Positions 54,444 to 62,152 of a DNA stretch of 64,000 nucleotides are shown piece by piece. This DNA comes from Erysipelotrichaceae bacterium 7770_A6. Lineage in GTDB: Bacteria; Bacillota_I; Bacilli_A; Erysipelotrichales; Erysipelotrichaceae. Position numbers and translations under genes: made by a program. Position 1 is the stretch's first letter; each line of letters opens with the position of its first letter. The stretch is from assembly GCA_014610835.1 (NCBI GenBank), contig QQXM01000145.1, positions 6,165 through 70,164 of the forward strand, given 5' to 3'. The notes below the pieces were generated by a model. The model was given only the letters and a program-made list of their open reading frames with translations. It did not search any database and was not told the DNA's origin.

Positions 54444-54481
54444 AACTTATGAAACAAAACTTGATTTCATAAGTTTTTTTC
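54444..54481 (+). terminator. Terminator after the rhodanese-TtcA gene
   Basis: An 11-bp perfect stem AACTTATGAAA / TTTCATAAGTT followed by a run of T. Confidence 0.85.
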
Positions 54482-54524
54482 TTTAGAAATGTATCAATAC
54501 ATGCATAATATGACAGGATCATTA

Positions 54525-54533
54525 TGATAAGAT
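54525..54533 (+). promoter_or_regulatory. Extended -10 of the aminopeptidase gene
   Basis: TGA-TAAGAT (54525-54533), without a clear -35; a 20-25 nt leader contains CGAGG. Confidence 0.4.
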
Positions 54534-54558
54534 ACGTGCATTGAATCGAGGAAAAAAT

Positions 54559-55764
54559 ATGAATTTAGAAGAAATGAAAAGAAAGTACGCATATACATTG
54601 GCTCGTGTTGGTTTAAACGTACAAAAAGGACAGACAGTTCTTGTGGAAGCGGCAATTGAAGGAAGTGCATTTACACCGGTATTTTGTGAAGAGTGTTACA
54701 AGCTTGGCGCGAGTAATGTAGTGGTGCATTATCTGGATCAGGCGAATTTAAAAGTTGCATCTTTATATCGTAGTAAAGAAGATGTTGAAAAAGTAGAAGA
54801 CTGGGAAGTTTTACAGAATCAAAAATATCTTGATGAAGGTGCATGTTATGTACGTCTTGAAGGAGTGAATCCAAAATTGATGGAAGATCTTCCAGAAGAA
54901 AAGGCAAATGCGGTATTTGCACATGTGGATGCAGTGAGAAATATTATGCGTAAGGCAAGTCGTGATAAGCATTGTCAATGGCTGATTGCGATGATTCCTA
55001 CAAAAGAGTGGGCAGACTATATTATGCCAGATGTAGAGGAAAGCAAACGTTTAGAGGAATTATGGAAGCTGTTATTAAAGCTTTGTTATATCGATGAAAC
55101 AAATGATGTTGTTCAAACATGGAAAGAAAAAAGGGACAGAAATCATGAAAGAGGAAAGAAAATTGATGCGTATCATTTTACGAAATTTCACTATACCGCA
55201 TCCAATGGAACAGATCTGGTTGTGGAATTGACACCAGATTCTAAATTCTCCTATGAAAGAAAAGATGACGGAATCTCTTTTACGCCAAATATTCCTACAG
55301 AAGAAATCTGTACAACACCTGAAAAGTATGGAACAAATGGTGTCGTATATGCTTCTAGACCACTTGTGCTTGGTGGAAAGAGTGTAGAAAATTTTGGTTT
55401 CCGCTTTGAAAATGGAAAAGTTGTAGAAGTCATTGCGAATGAAGGAAAAGAAATGTTAGAAGCACTGGTTCGGATGGATGAAAATGCTTGTTATTTGGGA
55501 GAGTGTGCATTAGTGGAATATCATTCTCCAATTTCTATGAGTCACCGTGTGTATTACACAACGTTAATTGATGAGAATGCTTCTTGTCATTTAGCACTTG
55601 GCAGAGGATTAAACGTGCAGCAGCCAAAAGATTCTAGGTATACCTTCAATGACTCAAAGATTCATATTGATTTTATGATTGGTACAAGTGATATGCATAT
55701 TGTTGGTACGACAGAAGATGGAAAAGAAGTTGTGATATTTGATCAGGGTGATTTTATGCTGTAA
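54559..55764 (+). CDS. M29 family aminopeptidase (AmpS/PepS)
   Basis: This 401-residue cytoplasmic metallopeptidase removes N-terminal residues from peptides. M29 features are YAYTLARVGLNVQKGQTVLV at the N terminus, the metal ligands in IPTEEICTTP near 252, YHSPIS near 322 and LIDENASCHLALGRG near 337, and HIDFMIGTSDMHI near 373. The start at 54559 follows GAGG by 7 nt; a TTG at 54541 is less likely. It is monocistronic with a strong terminator. Confidence 0.93.
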   Translation: MNLEEMKRKYAYTLARVGLNVQKGQTVLVEAAIEGSAFTPVFCEECYKLGASNVVVHYLDQANLKVASLYRSKEDVEKVEDWEVLQNQKYLDEGACYVRLEGVNPKLMEDLPEEKANAVFAHVDAVRNIMRKASRDKHCQWLIAMIPTKEWADYIMPDVEESKRLEELWKLLLKLCYIDETNDVVQTWKEKRDRNHERGKKIDAYHFTKFHYTASNGTDLVVELTPDSKFSYERKDDGISFTPNIPTEEICTTPEKYGTNGVVYASRPLVLGGKSVENFGFRFENGKVVEVIANEGKEMLEALVRMDENACYLGECALVEYHSPISMSHRVYYTTLIDENASCHLALGRGLNVQQPKDSRYTFNDSKIHIDFMIGTSDMHIVGTTEDGKEVVIFDQGDFML

Positions 55765-55787
55765 GGGCATAATATTGCCCTTTTTTT
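55763..55787 (+). terminator. Terminator of the aminopeptidase gene
   Basis: Stem AAGGGCA / TGCCCTT with loop TAATAT and a T run. Confidence 0.85.
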
Positions 55788-56120
55788 GATTTTCTTGAAC
55801 GGAATGGTATTCATACACAAAGAGCTGGTAATGGAAAAGAATGTGTAGATATATTGGAAAATAGTGAGGAACATGCATTTGATTTTGTGTTTATGGATAT
55901 TCAGATGCCGATAATGAATGGCTATGAAGCAACAAAATTCATTCGTAAATCGCAGAGAAAAGATATCCAGAATATTCCTGTTGTTGCGATGAGTGCGGAT
56001 GCATTTGCGGAAGATGTTGAAGCTTGTTTGAAAGCTGGCATGAATGGTCATATTTCAAAACCAATTGATTTTAAAGAAGTGATGAAAGTGATTGAAAAGT
56101 ATTGTTCAACAAATCAATGA
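55788..56120 (+). pseudogene. Relic receiver (REC) domain of a hybrid histidine kinase
   Basis: The frame reads DFLERNGIHTQRAGNGKECV and continues through the phospho-acceptor loop FVFMDIQMPIMNGYEA, the Thr/Ser-position AMSADAF and the Lys in GHISKPID to a stop at 56120. It is the C-terminal three quarters of a receiver domain of the kind ending hybrid kinases. It starts abruptly next to the aminopeptidase terminator, lacks the first Asp/Glu strand and has no start codon with a ribosome binding site. The rest of the kinase is missing. TTG 55854 could start an 88-residue product, but this is unlikely to be functional. Confidence 0.78.
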
Positions 56121-56131
56121 GACGCTATAAT
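56102..56131 (+). promoter_or_regulatory. Promoter of the YitT-family gene (leaderless)
   Basis: TTGTTC (56102-56107), an 18-nt spacer and TATAAT (56126-56131); the predicted start is at about 56138 and the ATG at 56141. The -35 lies inside the relic receiver gene. Confidence 0.6.
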
Positions 56132-56140
56132 AGTTGCGTT

Positions 56141-56986
56141 ATGAAACGATATCTGAATGTAGTATTAGGCTCTGTGTTATTGAGCGTTGGTATCTGGCTG
56201 TTTGTGACTCCAAATGGAATTAACTTTGGAGGAATGATTGGTACAGCGCAGTTAATTGAGCGCTTGCTTCGTATGTTGATACATATTCCAGCAAATATCA
56301 ATGTGCTTGGTATTATTAACTTTTGCTTGAATATTCCTTTATTCTTTTTTGCATTGAAAATCATGCATAAAGATTTCTGCGTAAAAACAATTCTTTCTTT
56401 GGTGATTCAAACAGTGTTGTTATCTGTTTTGCCGCCATTAAAACAGCCCTTAGTGAATGATATGATACTGAATACGATCTTTGCTTCAGCAATTTGTGGT
56501 ATTGGGGTTGGAACTGCATTGAGTGGCAGTGGATGCTGCGGTGGTATTGATATCGCCACGATGTGTATTGTGAAAAAACATCCTGATTTTAAAACAGGAC
56601 AGTTATCTATTTATTTCAATATTGTATTGTTTGGTATTTGTCTGTTCTTTGATGATTTGAAGACAATTATGTATTCTGTTTTGTTTGTTGCATTGTTATA
56701 TACGATTGCTGATCGTTGTCATGCGCAGAATATTAATGTAACTGCTTTGATTTTTACAAAAAATCACGATTTGAAGAAGACAATTATGTCGACGATGGGA
56801 CGTGGCGTTACGTATTGGAATGGGAAAGGTGCATATACAGAAACAGATACTGAAATCTTGTATGTTGCCATTAACAAATATGAAGTGCAGCAATTGAATG
56901 AATTGATTCATGAAGCTGATCCACATGCATTTGTGACTTTATCACAAGGATCTATGATTCATGGAGGGTTTGAAAAACGATTATAG
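56141..56986 (+). CDS. YitT family (DUF161/DUF2179) membrane protein
   Basis: This 281-residue protein has five or six N-terminal membrane helices (about 7-200) with VTPNGINFGGMIGTAQLIE near 21 and GSGCCGGIDIATMCIVKKH near 128-146. A C-terminal cytoplasmic DUF2179 domain follows at about 205-275 (GRGVTYWNGKGAYTETD). The family is widespread in Firmicutes with no settled biochemical role. I chose the ATG at 56141 because the predicted transcript starts about 3 nt upstream and the first helix follows at once; the longer frame from 56102 overlaps the relic receiver gene. Confidence 0.85.
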   Translation: MKRYLNVVLGSVLLSVGIWLFVTPNGINFGGMIGTAQLIERLLRMLIHIPANINVLGIINFCLNIPLFFFALKIMHKDFCVKTILSLVIQTVLLSVLPPLKQPLVNDMILNTIFASAICGIGVGTALSGSGCCGGIDIATMCIVKKHPDFKTGQLSIYFNIVLFGICLFFDDLKTIMYSVLFVALLYTIADRCHAQNINVTALIFTKNHDLKKTIMSTMGRGVTYWNGKGAYTETDTEILYVAINKYEVQQLNELIHEADPHAFVTLSQGSMIHGGFEKRL

Positions 56987-57014
56987 AAGACATGGAATGA
57001 TCTGTGTCTTTTTT
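56987..57014 (+). terminator. Terminator of the YitT-family gene
   Basis: Stem AAGACA / TGTCTT (56987-56992 with 57005-57010) followed by T residues. Two direct repeats AGTTCGCTC(A/G)AAA at 57030-57054 lie just downstream, of unknown role. Confidence 0.6.
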
Positions 57015-57067
57015 ATTTTGAAGATAAATAGTTCGCTCAAAAGTTCGCTCGAAAAAAATGGATACAA

Positions 57068-57093
57068 AAAAACCGCATAAATAAGCGGTTTTT
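57068..57093. terminator. Bidirectional terminator beside tRNA-Thr
   Basis: AAAAACCGC (57068-57076) pairs with GCGGTTTTT (57085-57093). It can end the tRNA transcript on - and read-through on +. Confidence 0.75.
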
Positions 57094-57107
57094 AGAGCTT
57101 AGTACAG

Positions 57108-57180
57108 TGCCGACTATAGGACTTGAACCTACGACCTATGCGTTACGAGTGCATTGCTCTACCAACTAAGCTAAGTCGGC
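57108..57180 (-). tRNA. tRNA-Thr (anticodon CGT)
   Basis: A complete cloverleaf reads on -: acceptor GCCGACT / AGTCGGC with discriminator A, D-arm with AGTTGGTAGAGC, anticodon loop CTCGTAA (anticodon at 57145-57147) and T-arm with loop TTCAAGT. CCA is not encoded. The base pair closing the anticodon loop appears as an A-C mismatch (positions 31-39), otherwise all stems pair. Confidence 0.93.
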
Positions 57181-57207
57181 AGTGCAAATATTATAACTGA
57201 TTTTTTC

Positions 57208-58092
57208 TTAATGTACAAATTTATCACATGGATGTTTGCGATAGGCTAAAGGTGTACAGCCATATTCTTTCTTAAACATGCGATTGAAATATGATTGTTG
57301 ATCAAAACCACAGGAAGAAGAGATTTGAGAAATGGACTGCTCTGTACTTCTTAAAAGATTAGATGCAATTTCTAAGCGATATAGATTTAGGAAATCAATG
57401 GGTGAATGTTTCGTATATAGATTAAACATTCTTGAACATTTTGATATTGATACATTTCCGTATTCTGCAATATCACGCAATGATATCTTATCTGCATAAT
57501 TCTTGTATATGTATGAAGTCATTTTATTTAACAGTTCCATATCATCTAAATGATGTGGATCAACTTCTGGAATATGTGTTTCTAATCGTTCATAAATCAA
57601 TTGCAGGATTGTATATGCATCAGACATCATGCCAAGCATGTATGCACTTGATCGCATAGCGTCTAACTGCTGGATGTGATGAAATGCATTGATGAGTGAA
57701 GAATGCTGATCAAAGATCATATAGTCAATGCTTGTGTTTTCAACAATTGGTTTTGCATAATTGGCATAAATCAATGGATCATTGGAATAAATAGATGGAT
57801 GAATCAATACAACATTAAATTTACAATATTCTGATTCGTTTAATGTTGATGAGTGTAATTGATTTGCATTCACAAATATGATTTGACCTTTTGTTACTTT
57901 TACCTGTTCATCATTAATGTTGTAATAGAGATATCCATCTAATATTTCCATCATTTCAATTTCTTCATGAATATGCTGGATGGAATGAAAGTTAGAATCT
58001 GGAAGCATTTCTTCTTGTTTTACAAAAATCTTTAAGTTGTCGTCTGTGTAATGGACGTTTGATGTGTAGTTTCTATATAAATTCAGTGTCAT
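57208..58092 (-). CDS. AraC family transcriptional regulator with cupin sensor
   Basis: This 294-residue protein has an N-terminal cupin domain (about 25-120; [20 protein letters not shown]) and a C-terminal AraC domain with two HTHs ([20 protein letters not shown] near 215 and [20 protein letters not shown] near 262, then [15 protein letters not shown]). It is probably a metabolite-responsive activator; the target is unknown. It is divergent from rubrerythrin. The start at 58092 lies 6 nt after TATAAT and has no Shine-Dalgarno sequence, so it is a leaderless candidate. A longer frame from 58119 would run through the promoter. Confidence 0.87.
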   Translation of the reverse strand: MTLNLYRNYTSNVHYTDDNLKIFVKQEEMLPDSNFHSIQHIHEEIEMMEILDGYLYYNINDEQVKVTKGQIIFVNANQLHSSTLNESEYCKFNVVLIHPSIYSNDPLIYANYAKPIVENTSIDYMIFDQHSSLINAFHHIQQLDAMRSSAYMLGMMSDAYTILQLIYERLETHIPEVDPHHLDDMELLNKMTSYIYKNYADKISLRDIAEYGNVSISKCSRMFNLYTKHSPIDFLNLYRLEIASNLLRSTEQSISQISSSCGFDQQSYFNRMFKKEYGCTPLAYRKHPCDKFVH

Positions 58093-58098
58093 GACAAA

Positions 58099-58104
58099 AT
58101 TATA
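58099..58104 (-). promoter_or_regulatory. -10 box of the AraC gene (leaderless)
   Basis: Consensus TATAAT on - ; the predicted start is the A of the ATG at 58092. Confidence 0.55.
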
Positions 58105-58188
58105 CAAAAAATAAAGCAAAAATCTACTATTATTTATCTAACAATGCTAATATTATATTACCAACAAGTCAAAGAGGAGGACTTACAT

Positions 58189-58728
58189 ATGACAAATAAA
58201 TACGCAGGTACAAAAACTGAAAAGAATTTACGTGAAGCATTTGCTGGCGAATCTCAGGCTAGAAATAAATATACATACTTCGCTAGCGTTGCTAAGAAGG
58301 CTGGCTATGAACAGATTGCTGCTTTGTTCTTGAAGACAGCTGAAAATGAAAAAGAACATGCGAAACTATGGTTTAAGGCCTTAGGCGAATTAGGTGATAC
58401 AGAAGCTAACTTGAAGGCTGCTGCTGAAGGCGAAAACTATGAGTGGACAGATATGTATGATCGTATGGCACAGGAAGCTGATGAAGAAGGTTTCCATGAA
58501 CTTGCTGAACAGTTCAGAGGTGTAGGTGCTATTGAAAAGCATCATGAAGAAAGATATAGAAAACTTCTTGCAAATGTAGAAGAAAAGAAAGTATTTGAAA
58601 AGAGTGGCGTTACAGTTTGGGAATGCAGAAACTGTGGTCATATCGTAATTGGTACAAAGGCACCAGATGTTTGCCCAGTATGCAAGCATCCACAGTCTTA
58701 CTTCGAAGTGCATGAAGAAAACTATTAA
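58189..58728 (+). CDS. Rubrerythrin (peroxide reductase)
   Basis: Rubrerythrin reduces hydrogen peroxide in anaerobes using a diiron centre and a rubredoxin site. The 179-residue protein has the ferritin-like diiron motifs [15 protein letters not shown] near 14, [10 protein letters not shown] near 50 and EKHHEERY near 117, and a C-terminal rubredoxin domain ([12 protein letters not shown] and CPVCKHP). The start at 58189 follows AGAGGAGG by 8 nt. It is 11 nt from desulfoferrodoxin, making an oxidative-stress operon. Confidence 0.95.
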   Translation: MTNKYAGTKTEKNLREAFAGESQARNKYTYFASVAKKAGYEQIAALFLKTAENEKEHAKLWFKALGELGDTEANLKAAAEGENYEWTDMYDRMAQEADEEGFHELAEQFRGVGAIEKHHEERYRKLLANVEEKKVFEKSGVTVWECRNCGHIVIGTKAPDVCPVCKHPQSYFEVHEENY

Positions 58729-58739
58729 CAGGTGAGAAT

Positions 58740-59114
58740 ATGAAATTTTATAAGTGTGAAGGATGCGGTAATTTTATTACATTCTTAAATGAAAAGAGTG
58801 GCTGTACTCCAAAATGTTGTGGAGAAACAATGAATGAAGTGATTCCTAACACAACAGATGCTGCAAATGAAAAACACGTTCCTGTGATTGAAAAGAATGG
58901 GAATGTTGTAAAAGTAACTGTTGGTTCTGTAGAACATCCAATGGTTGAAAAACACTACATCCAATGGATCATTCTTGAAACAAAGAACGGTTTCATGAAG
59001 CATGATCTTCATCCAGAAGAAAAGCCAGAAGCTACATTCACATTGAATGATGGTGATGAAGTCGTTGCAGCATATGAACTATGCAACCTGCATGGACTTT
59101 GGAAAGCTGAATAA
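58740..59114 (+). CDS. dfx: Desulfoferrodoxin (superoxide reductase, two-iron type)
   Basis: This enzyme reduces superoxide to peroxide, which rubrerythrin next door then removes. The 124-residue protein has an N-terminal desulforedoxin-like iron site (CEGCG at 6-10 and CCGETM near 29). The catalytic centre II has His ligands in EKHVPVIEKNG near 44, EHPMVEKHYI near 64 and CNLHGLW near 115. One extra Cys precedes the CC pair, as CTPKCC. A terminator with a GAAA tetraloop follows. Confidence 0.95.
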   Translation: MKFYKCEGCGNFITFLNEKSGCTPKCCGETMNEVIPNTTDAANEKHVPVIEKNGNVVKVTVGSVEHPMVEKHYIQWIILETKNGFMKHDLHPEEKPEATFTLNDGDEVVAAYELCNLHGLWKAE

Positions 59115-59121
59115 AACAAAC

Positions 59122-59143
59122 AAAACCACCGAAAGGTGGTTTT
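59122..59143. terminator. Terminator with GAAA tetraloop
   Basis: A perfect 9-bp stem AAAACCACC / GGTGGTTTT with loop GAAA, between the convergent dfx (+) and CYTH (-) genes. Confidence 0.88.
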
Positions 59144-59663
59144 ACTTTTGTCTAGTTTGCTGCCAGTATGCTGCCATGGATTGATTTGGCTGATTTGTTA
59201 CATCATCATTGAGATAGTCGCTCAGATCAACCTGCTTTGGATCAAATGCATTTGCTTCTTCTTCACTCTTGAATTCAATTTCAGCATAATAGAATTCTGA
59301 AGGCAGTCCTTCATCAACATGACTGACTTCTAAGTGATGTCCATCTTTTAATAAATATGTGTTTCTTAGTTTATTGATGAGTGGTAAGCCAATGAGATCT
59401 TCTAATTCTTCAAACTTTTCTTCTGGAATTTCCATTTCGATTTCTTTTCTTGTGAGTAATCCTGAAGATTTGAAGCAAAGAATGAATTCATCTTTTACTG
59501 GCTGATCTTTGGATGAATAAATCATTTTTTCTTCGCGGATGCGTACAGTTGGATGTGTTGCAATATATCCTTGACGCATTTGCTGAGAGAATAGCAATGG
59601 TAGATCAGGAAAACCATTTACCATCCATTTTCTTTCAATTTCTAATGGTGTTTTATTTGTCAT
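59142..59663 (-). CDS. CYTH domain protein (triphosphatase/adenylate-cyclase-like fold)
   Basis: This 173-residue protein starts TPLEIERKWMV, the ExExK signature that names the CYTH tunnel fold. RIREEKMIYSS, FILCFKSSGLLTRKEIEMEI and HLEVSHVDEGLPSEFYYAEI supply the other charged strands. Related enzymes hydrolyse inorganic triphosphate or similar. It is the last chromosomal gene before the integrated element. The -10 TAGAAT (59670-59675 on -, with a weak TTCATT 17 nt upstream) ends 6 nt before the ATG and no SD is present. Confidence 0.88.
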   Translation of the reverse strand: MTNKTPLEIERKWMVNGFPDLPLLFSQQMRQGYIATHPTVRIREEKMIYSSKDQPVKDEFILCFKSSGLLTRKEIEMEIPEEKFEELEDLIGLPLINKLRNTYLLKDGHHLEVSHVDEGLPSEFYYAEIEFKSEEEANAFDPKQVDLSDYLNDDVTNQPNQSMAAYWQQTRQK

Positions 59664-59669
59664 ATTTAT

Positions 59670-59698
59670 ATTCTATCTTGTTTTCGATAACGAATGAA
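59670..59698 (-). promoter_or_regulatory. Promoter of the CYTH gene (leaderless)
   Basis: TTCATT (59693-59698), a 17-nt spacer and TAGAAT (59670-59675) on - ; the start is predicted at the ATG. Confidence 0.4.
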
Positions 59699-59795
59699 GA
59701 AAAAAACACAAATCGGAATTTGTGGAGAGATTTCCTGAACTTTCCTTATTTTACAGGCTTTTCAGCCCATTAAATAGTGAAATGATATGTATTTT

Positions 59796-59886
59796 CCCTT
59801 ATTTTTGCCCTTATGCGGAATCCGCAAGGGAAATAAGGGGAATTTTTGTCGCATTGCATATCAATAATTGGTTCAGTGAACCAATT
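59796..59886. repeat. Two inverted repeats at the integrase end of the element
   Basis: A long imperfect hairpin is formed by 59796-59818 and 59822-59840 (CCCTTATTT...AAATAAGGG with inner TGCGGAATCCGCA). It is followed by the perfect stem AATTGGTTC / GAACCAATT (59866-59874 with 59878-59886). The second may be the integrase terminator; the first lies where arm-type integrase/excisionase sites or the element end are expected. Confidence 0.5.
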
Positions 59887-59891
59887 TTGAT

Positions 59892-61187
59892 TTAAGCATT
59901 GCTCGCTACTTTATCAAGAAGTCTTGCGGAATCCCGTTTTGCTTTTCTTGTTGAGTGAGCGTAAATATTCATTGTGGTACTGACATCAGAGTGTCCTAAC
60001 AGTTCCTGTACATCTTTCGGTGCAGCCCCATTGGAAAGCAGATTGCTGGTGTAGGTGTGACGTAACTGGTGGAAATGGAAATCTTCAAATCCTTCCAGTT
60101 TCTTTGACACTGATCTGCATACAATGCCGAGTGTACTCGGCAGTTCCAGGGAGCCATCCGGTCGCAGGCAGACAAAGGAGATTTCTTTGTAATCTGCCGG
60201 GACTTCCTGTGTACCGTCAAGATGATAGTATTCATAATAGACCCTGTTTTTCACATGCACTTCTTTGTAGTAATTGCGGTGATAGAGTTCGCCATACTGC
60301 ATCCGGTTTTTGAGCTGCTCTTTTCTGGTAGCTTTCAGTATTTCAGTCAGAGTATCTCCAAAATCAACAATTCTTACTTTTTTCCGTTTCGTTGGTCCAA
60401 TAATGTTTTTGTGTTTCATGCCGTCGTAGCGGATACTGCGTTTTATGGTCAGGCATTGTTCTTCAAGGTTAATGTCCTGCCATGTAAGACCACAGGTTTC
60501 CCCGATACGGAGTCCAGCATAATACGCAATCTGAATCGGCAGAATGGCAGGTGGGTTTTTCTTTTCCAGATACTTGATAAGTCGCTCATAATCCTCGTGT
60601 GAAATCGGCTGTGTGCTTTCTTCCACTTCATCATCGGAAAAGAGGTCAACTTCCTCTGCCTGTCGTTTCAGCTTGATATATTGCATCGGATTGAAACTGA
60701 TTAACTGTTTTGGAAATACTGCAAAACGGAATGACTGCTGTAACACTGCGGAAAAAGAATGGATATAATCTTTGCTGTATCCTTTTCTTACTTTCCCATC
60801 TGGAAACTCACCACCAAATGTAAGCAGGTCGAGGAAACCCTGTAAATGTTCGGCAGTAACTGTTTTCAGCTTTCGGTCTGCAATCGGGTGTTTCTTGATA
60901 CATCGGATTGCACCAAGATAATTTTCCACTGTACCGTTGCTGAGTGTCCCAGTTTTCAGTTCTTCTTCTGCCCACATGTCCAGAAGTTCCCCTACGGTAA
61001 GATTATCTGCCTTTGCAACAAACTTCTTATCTTCGTAGTCTTCCAGTGCCTTGCGGAGAAGCTTTTCCGTCTCACTTTTACTTTCGGTTCCGGCATATTC
61101 TTTCTGAACCATTTTTCCGCTTGCGTCCTCTACATAGAAGCGATAGTACCATTTCTTTCCTTTTTTTCTAACAGATCCTTTTGCCAT
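59892..61187 (-). CDS. int: Tyrosine recombinase / integrase
   Basis: This 431-residue phage/Tn916-type integrase has an N-terminal AP2-like arm-binding domain (SVRKKGKKWYYRFYVEDASG), a SAM-like core-binding domain (about 65-170) and a C-terminal catalytic domain. Catalytic residues are visible: Arg in YYAGLRIGETCGL near 222, HQLRHTY near 384, GHSD near 408 and the Tyr nucleophile in NIYAHST near 418. The start at 61187 follows AAAGGAG by 10 nt. It points outward to the left end, as usual for such elements. Confidence 0.94.
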   Translation of the reverse strand: MAKGSVRKKGKKWYYRFYVEDASGKMVQKEYAGTESKSETEKLLRKALEDYEDKKFVAKADNLTVGELLDMWAEEELKTGTLSNGTVENYLGAIRCIKKHPIADRKLKTVTAEHLQGFLDLLTFGGEFPDGKVRKGYSKDYIHSFSAVLQQSFRFAVFPKQLISFNPMQYIKLKRQAEEVDLFSDDEVEESTQPISHEDYERLIKYLEKKNPPAILPIQIAYYAGLRIGETCGLTWQDINLEEQCLTIKRSIRYDGMKHKNIIGPTKRKKVRIVDFGDTLTEILKATRKEQLKNRMQYGELYHRNYYKEVHVKNRVYYEYYHLDGTQEVPADYKEISFVCLRPDGSLELPSTLGIVCRSVSKKLEGFEDFHFHQLRHTYTSNLLSNGAAPKDVQELLGHSDVSTTMNIYAHSTRKAKRDSARLLDKVASNA

Positions 61188-61252
61188 AATCGTATGTCTC
61201 CTTTCGATATCAGACAATCGGAACTGTTGAAATGCTTCTTGCGTGTAGGCAT

Positions 61253-61272
61253 CTTATGGACAAGTCCATAAG
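61253..61272. repeat. Perfect inverted repeat CTTATGGAC-AA-GTCCATAAG
   Basis: A 9-bp perfect stem with 2-nt centre lies between the XRE and integrase genes. There is no T run, so it is not an ordinary terminator. The sequence CTTATGGACAA recurs at 62897-62907 in the candidate oriT. Confidence 0.55.
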
Positions 61273-61347
61273 CCAATTCGCCGCTCGTCAAATCTGTAAA
61301 CAGCCTGACTCGCTTGTGCTCATTGTATCACAACTCCGGTTGCCTTA

Positions 61348-61977
61348 CTATACCGATTCAGAATCGTCATACATAACTTCGGATAAAAGATTTGCAAGCC
61401 TTTGTTCTGCCGCTTCCGGTTTCTTTGAATAGAGCCTTACAACATCTGCCATATCGTTAAATGCGTTGACAGTATGTGTGATCTCCCTGAGAAACATAAT
61501 CTCATTATATTCATCTTTCGATTCAAATCCCATTACTTTAGCAATGTCCACATCTTTAGTACTGCCTTTGTAATTTTTACAGGCGAACTGAAACGAATCC
61601 AGAAACAGTTCATATTGCTTTAACATTAACAGCAGTAAGTCTTTAGAAAAAGCGTCTTCTGTTTTATTAAGATCAAGAGGTAACTGTTTAAGAATATCGC
61701 CCATCACATCACGAATCTGCAATTCTTTCTTATCCGTAATATCAGTTTCATATTCATCGGTTTCCCCTTTGAGCCATTCAATCGATACATGAAGTGCTTC
61801 CGAAAGACCTTCCAGTACCATCTTTTTGGTATTGTCAATCGAACCATTCTCATAACGCAGGATTGTGGAAGCGGTAACTCCCATCTTCTCTGCGACATAA
61901 GGCTGTGTCAGATTTAATTCCAGACGGCGCTGTTTTGCCCTGCTGCCGATCAGCTTGCGTAGTTCTTTATCTTTCAT
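61348..61977 (-). CDS. XRE family repressor of the mobile element
   Basis: This 209-residue protein has an N-terminal Cro/CI-type HTH (LNLTQPYVAEKMGVTASTIL near 22-41, then RYENGSIDNTKKMVL) and a mostly helical C-terminal part of unknown fold that may form dimers or bind a ligand. The start at 61977 follows AAAGGAGG. The gene is divergent from the excisionase, and palindromic ATTGCA-N3-TGCAAT operators lie between. It probably holds the element in the integrated state by repressing xis. Confidence 0.88.
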   Translation of the reverse strand: MKDKELRKLIGSRAKQRRLELNLTQPYVAEKMGVTASTILRYENGSIDNTKKMVLEGLSEALHVSIEWLKGETDEYETDITDKKELQIRDVMGDILKQLPLDLNKTEDAFSKDLLLLMLKQYELFLDSFQFACKNYKGSTKDVDIAKVMGFESKDEYNEIMFLREITHTVNAFNDMADVVRLYSKKPEAAEQRLANLLSEVMYDDSESV

Positions 61978-62008
61978 GCTGATGTGCCTCCTTTTTCGGT
62001 ATGTCATT

Positions 62009-62037
62009 ACTATACCACGCAACAAAATATATTGCAA
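62009..62037 (-). promoter_or_regulatory. Promoter of the XRE repressor
   Basis: TTGCAA (62032-62037), a 17-nt spacer and TATAGT (62009-62014) on -, with an upstream TG (extended -10). The -35 is inside operator O1, predicting autoregulation. Confidence 0.65.
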
Positions 62038-62045
62038 TATGCAAT
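62031..62045. promoter_or_regulatory. Operator O1 (ATTGCA-N3-TGCAAT)
   Basis: A 15-bp perfect dyad over the -35 of the repressor promoter; identical half-sites to O2 at 62120-62134. Confidence 0.65.
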
Positions 62046-62063
62046 TTTAAGAAAAGCAGCAAA

Positions 62064-62078
62064 ATTTCATAATGCTTG
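62064..62078. promoter_or_regulatory. Degenerate operator O3 at the xis -35
   Basis: ATTTCA-TAA-TGCTTG matches O2 at 11 of 15 positions and overlaps the -35 of the excisionase promoter by three bases. A weaker site here would let repressor switch promoters according to concentration. Confidence 0.35.
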
Positions 62079-62104
62079 ACAAAGCAATATAAACACGCTA
62101 TACT
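62076..62104 (+). promoter_or_regulatory. Strong promoter of the excisionase-mobilisation unit
   Basis: TTGACA (62076-62081), a 17-nt spacer and TATACT (62099-62104), nearly consensus. Start predicted at about 62111, upstream of O2. Confidence 0.8.
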
Positions 62105-62119
62105 GACAGCACAAATGAA

Positions 62120-62134
62120 ATTGCATAATGCAAT
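62120..62134. promoter_or_regulatory. Operator O2 (ATTGCA-TAA-TGCAAT)
   Basis: A 15-bp perfect dyad just downstream of the predicted xis start and upstream of its ribosome binding site; bound repressor would block elongation or initiation. Confidence 0.65.
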
Positions 62135-62152
62135 TCGAAAGGAGGTGGTCAT

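Noticed and set aside
55854-56120. Functional stand-alone response regulator
   Set aside because: The first receiver strand is missing, there is no ribosome binding site, and it sits directly after another gene's terminator; a relic is more likely.
57030-57054. AGTTCGCTC direct repeats as an integration or regulatory site
   Set aside because: Only two short copies between terminators; no gene context supports a function.
59664-59891. Exact left attachment site of the mobile element
   Set aside because: No target gene is visibly truncated and the right end is outside the window, so a repeat pair cannot be established.
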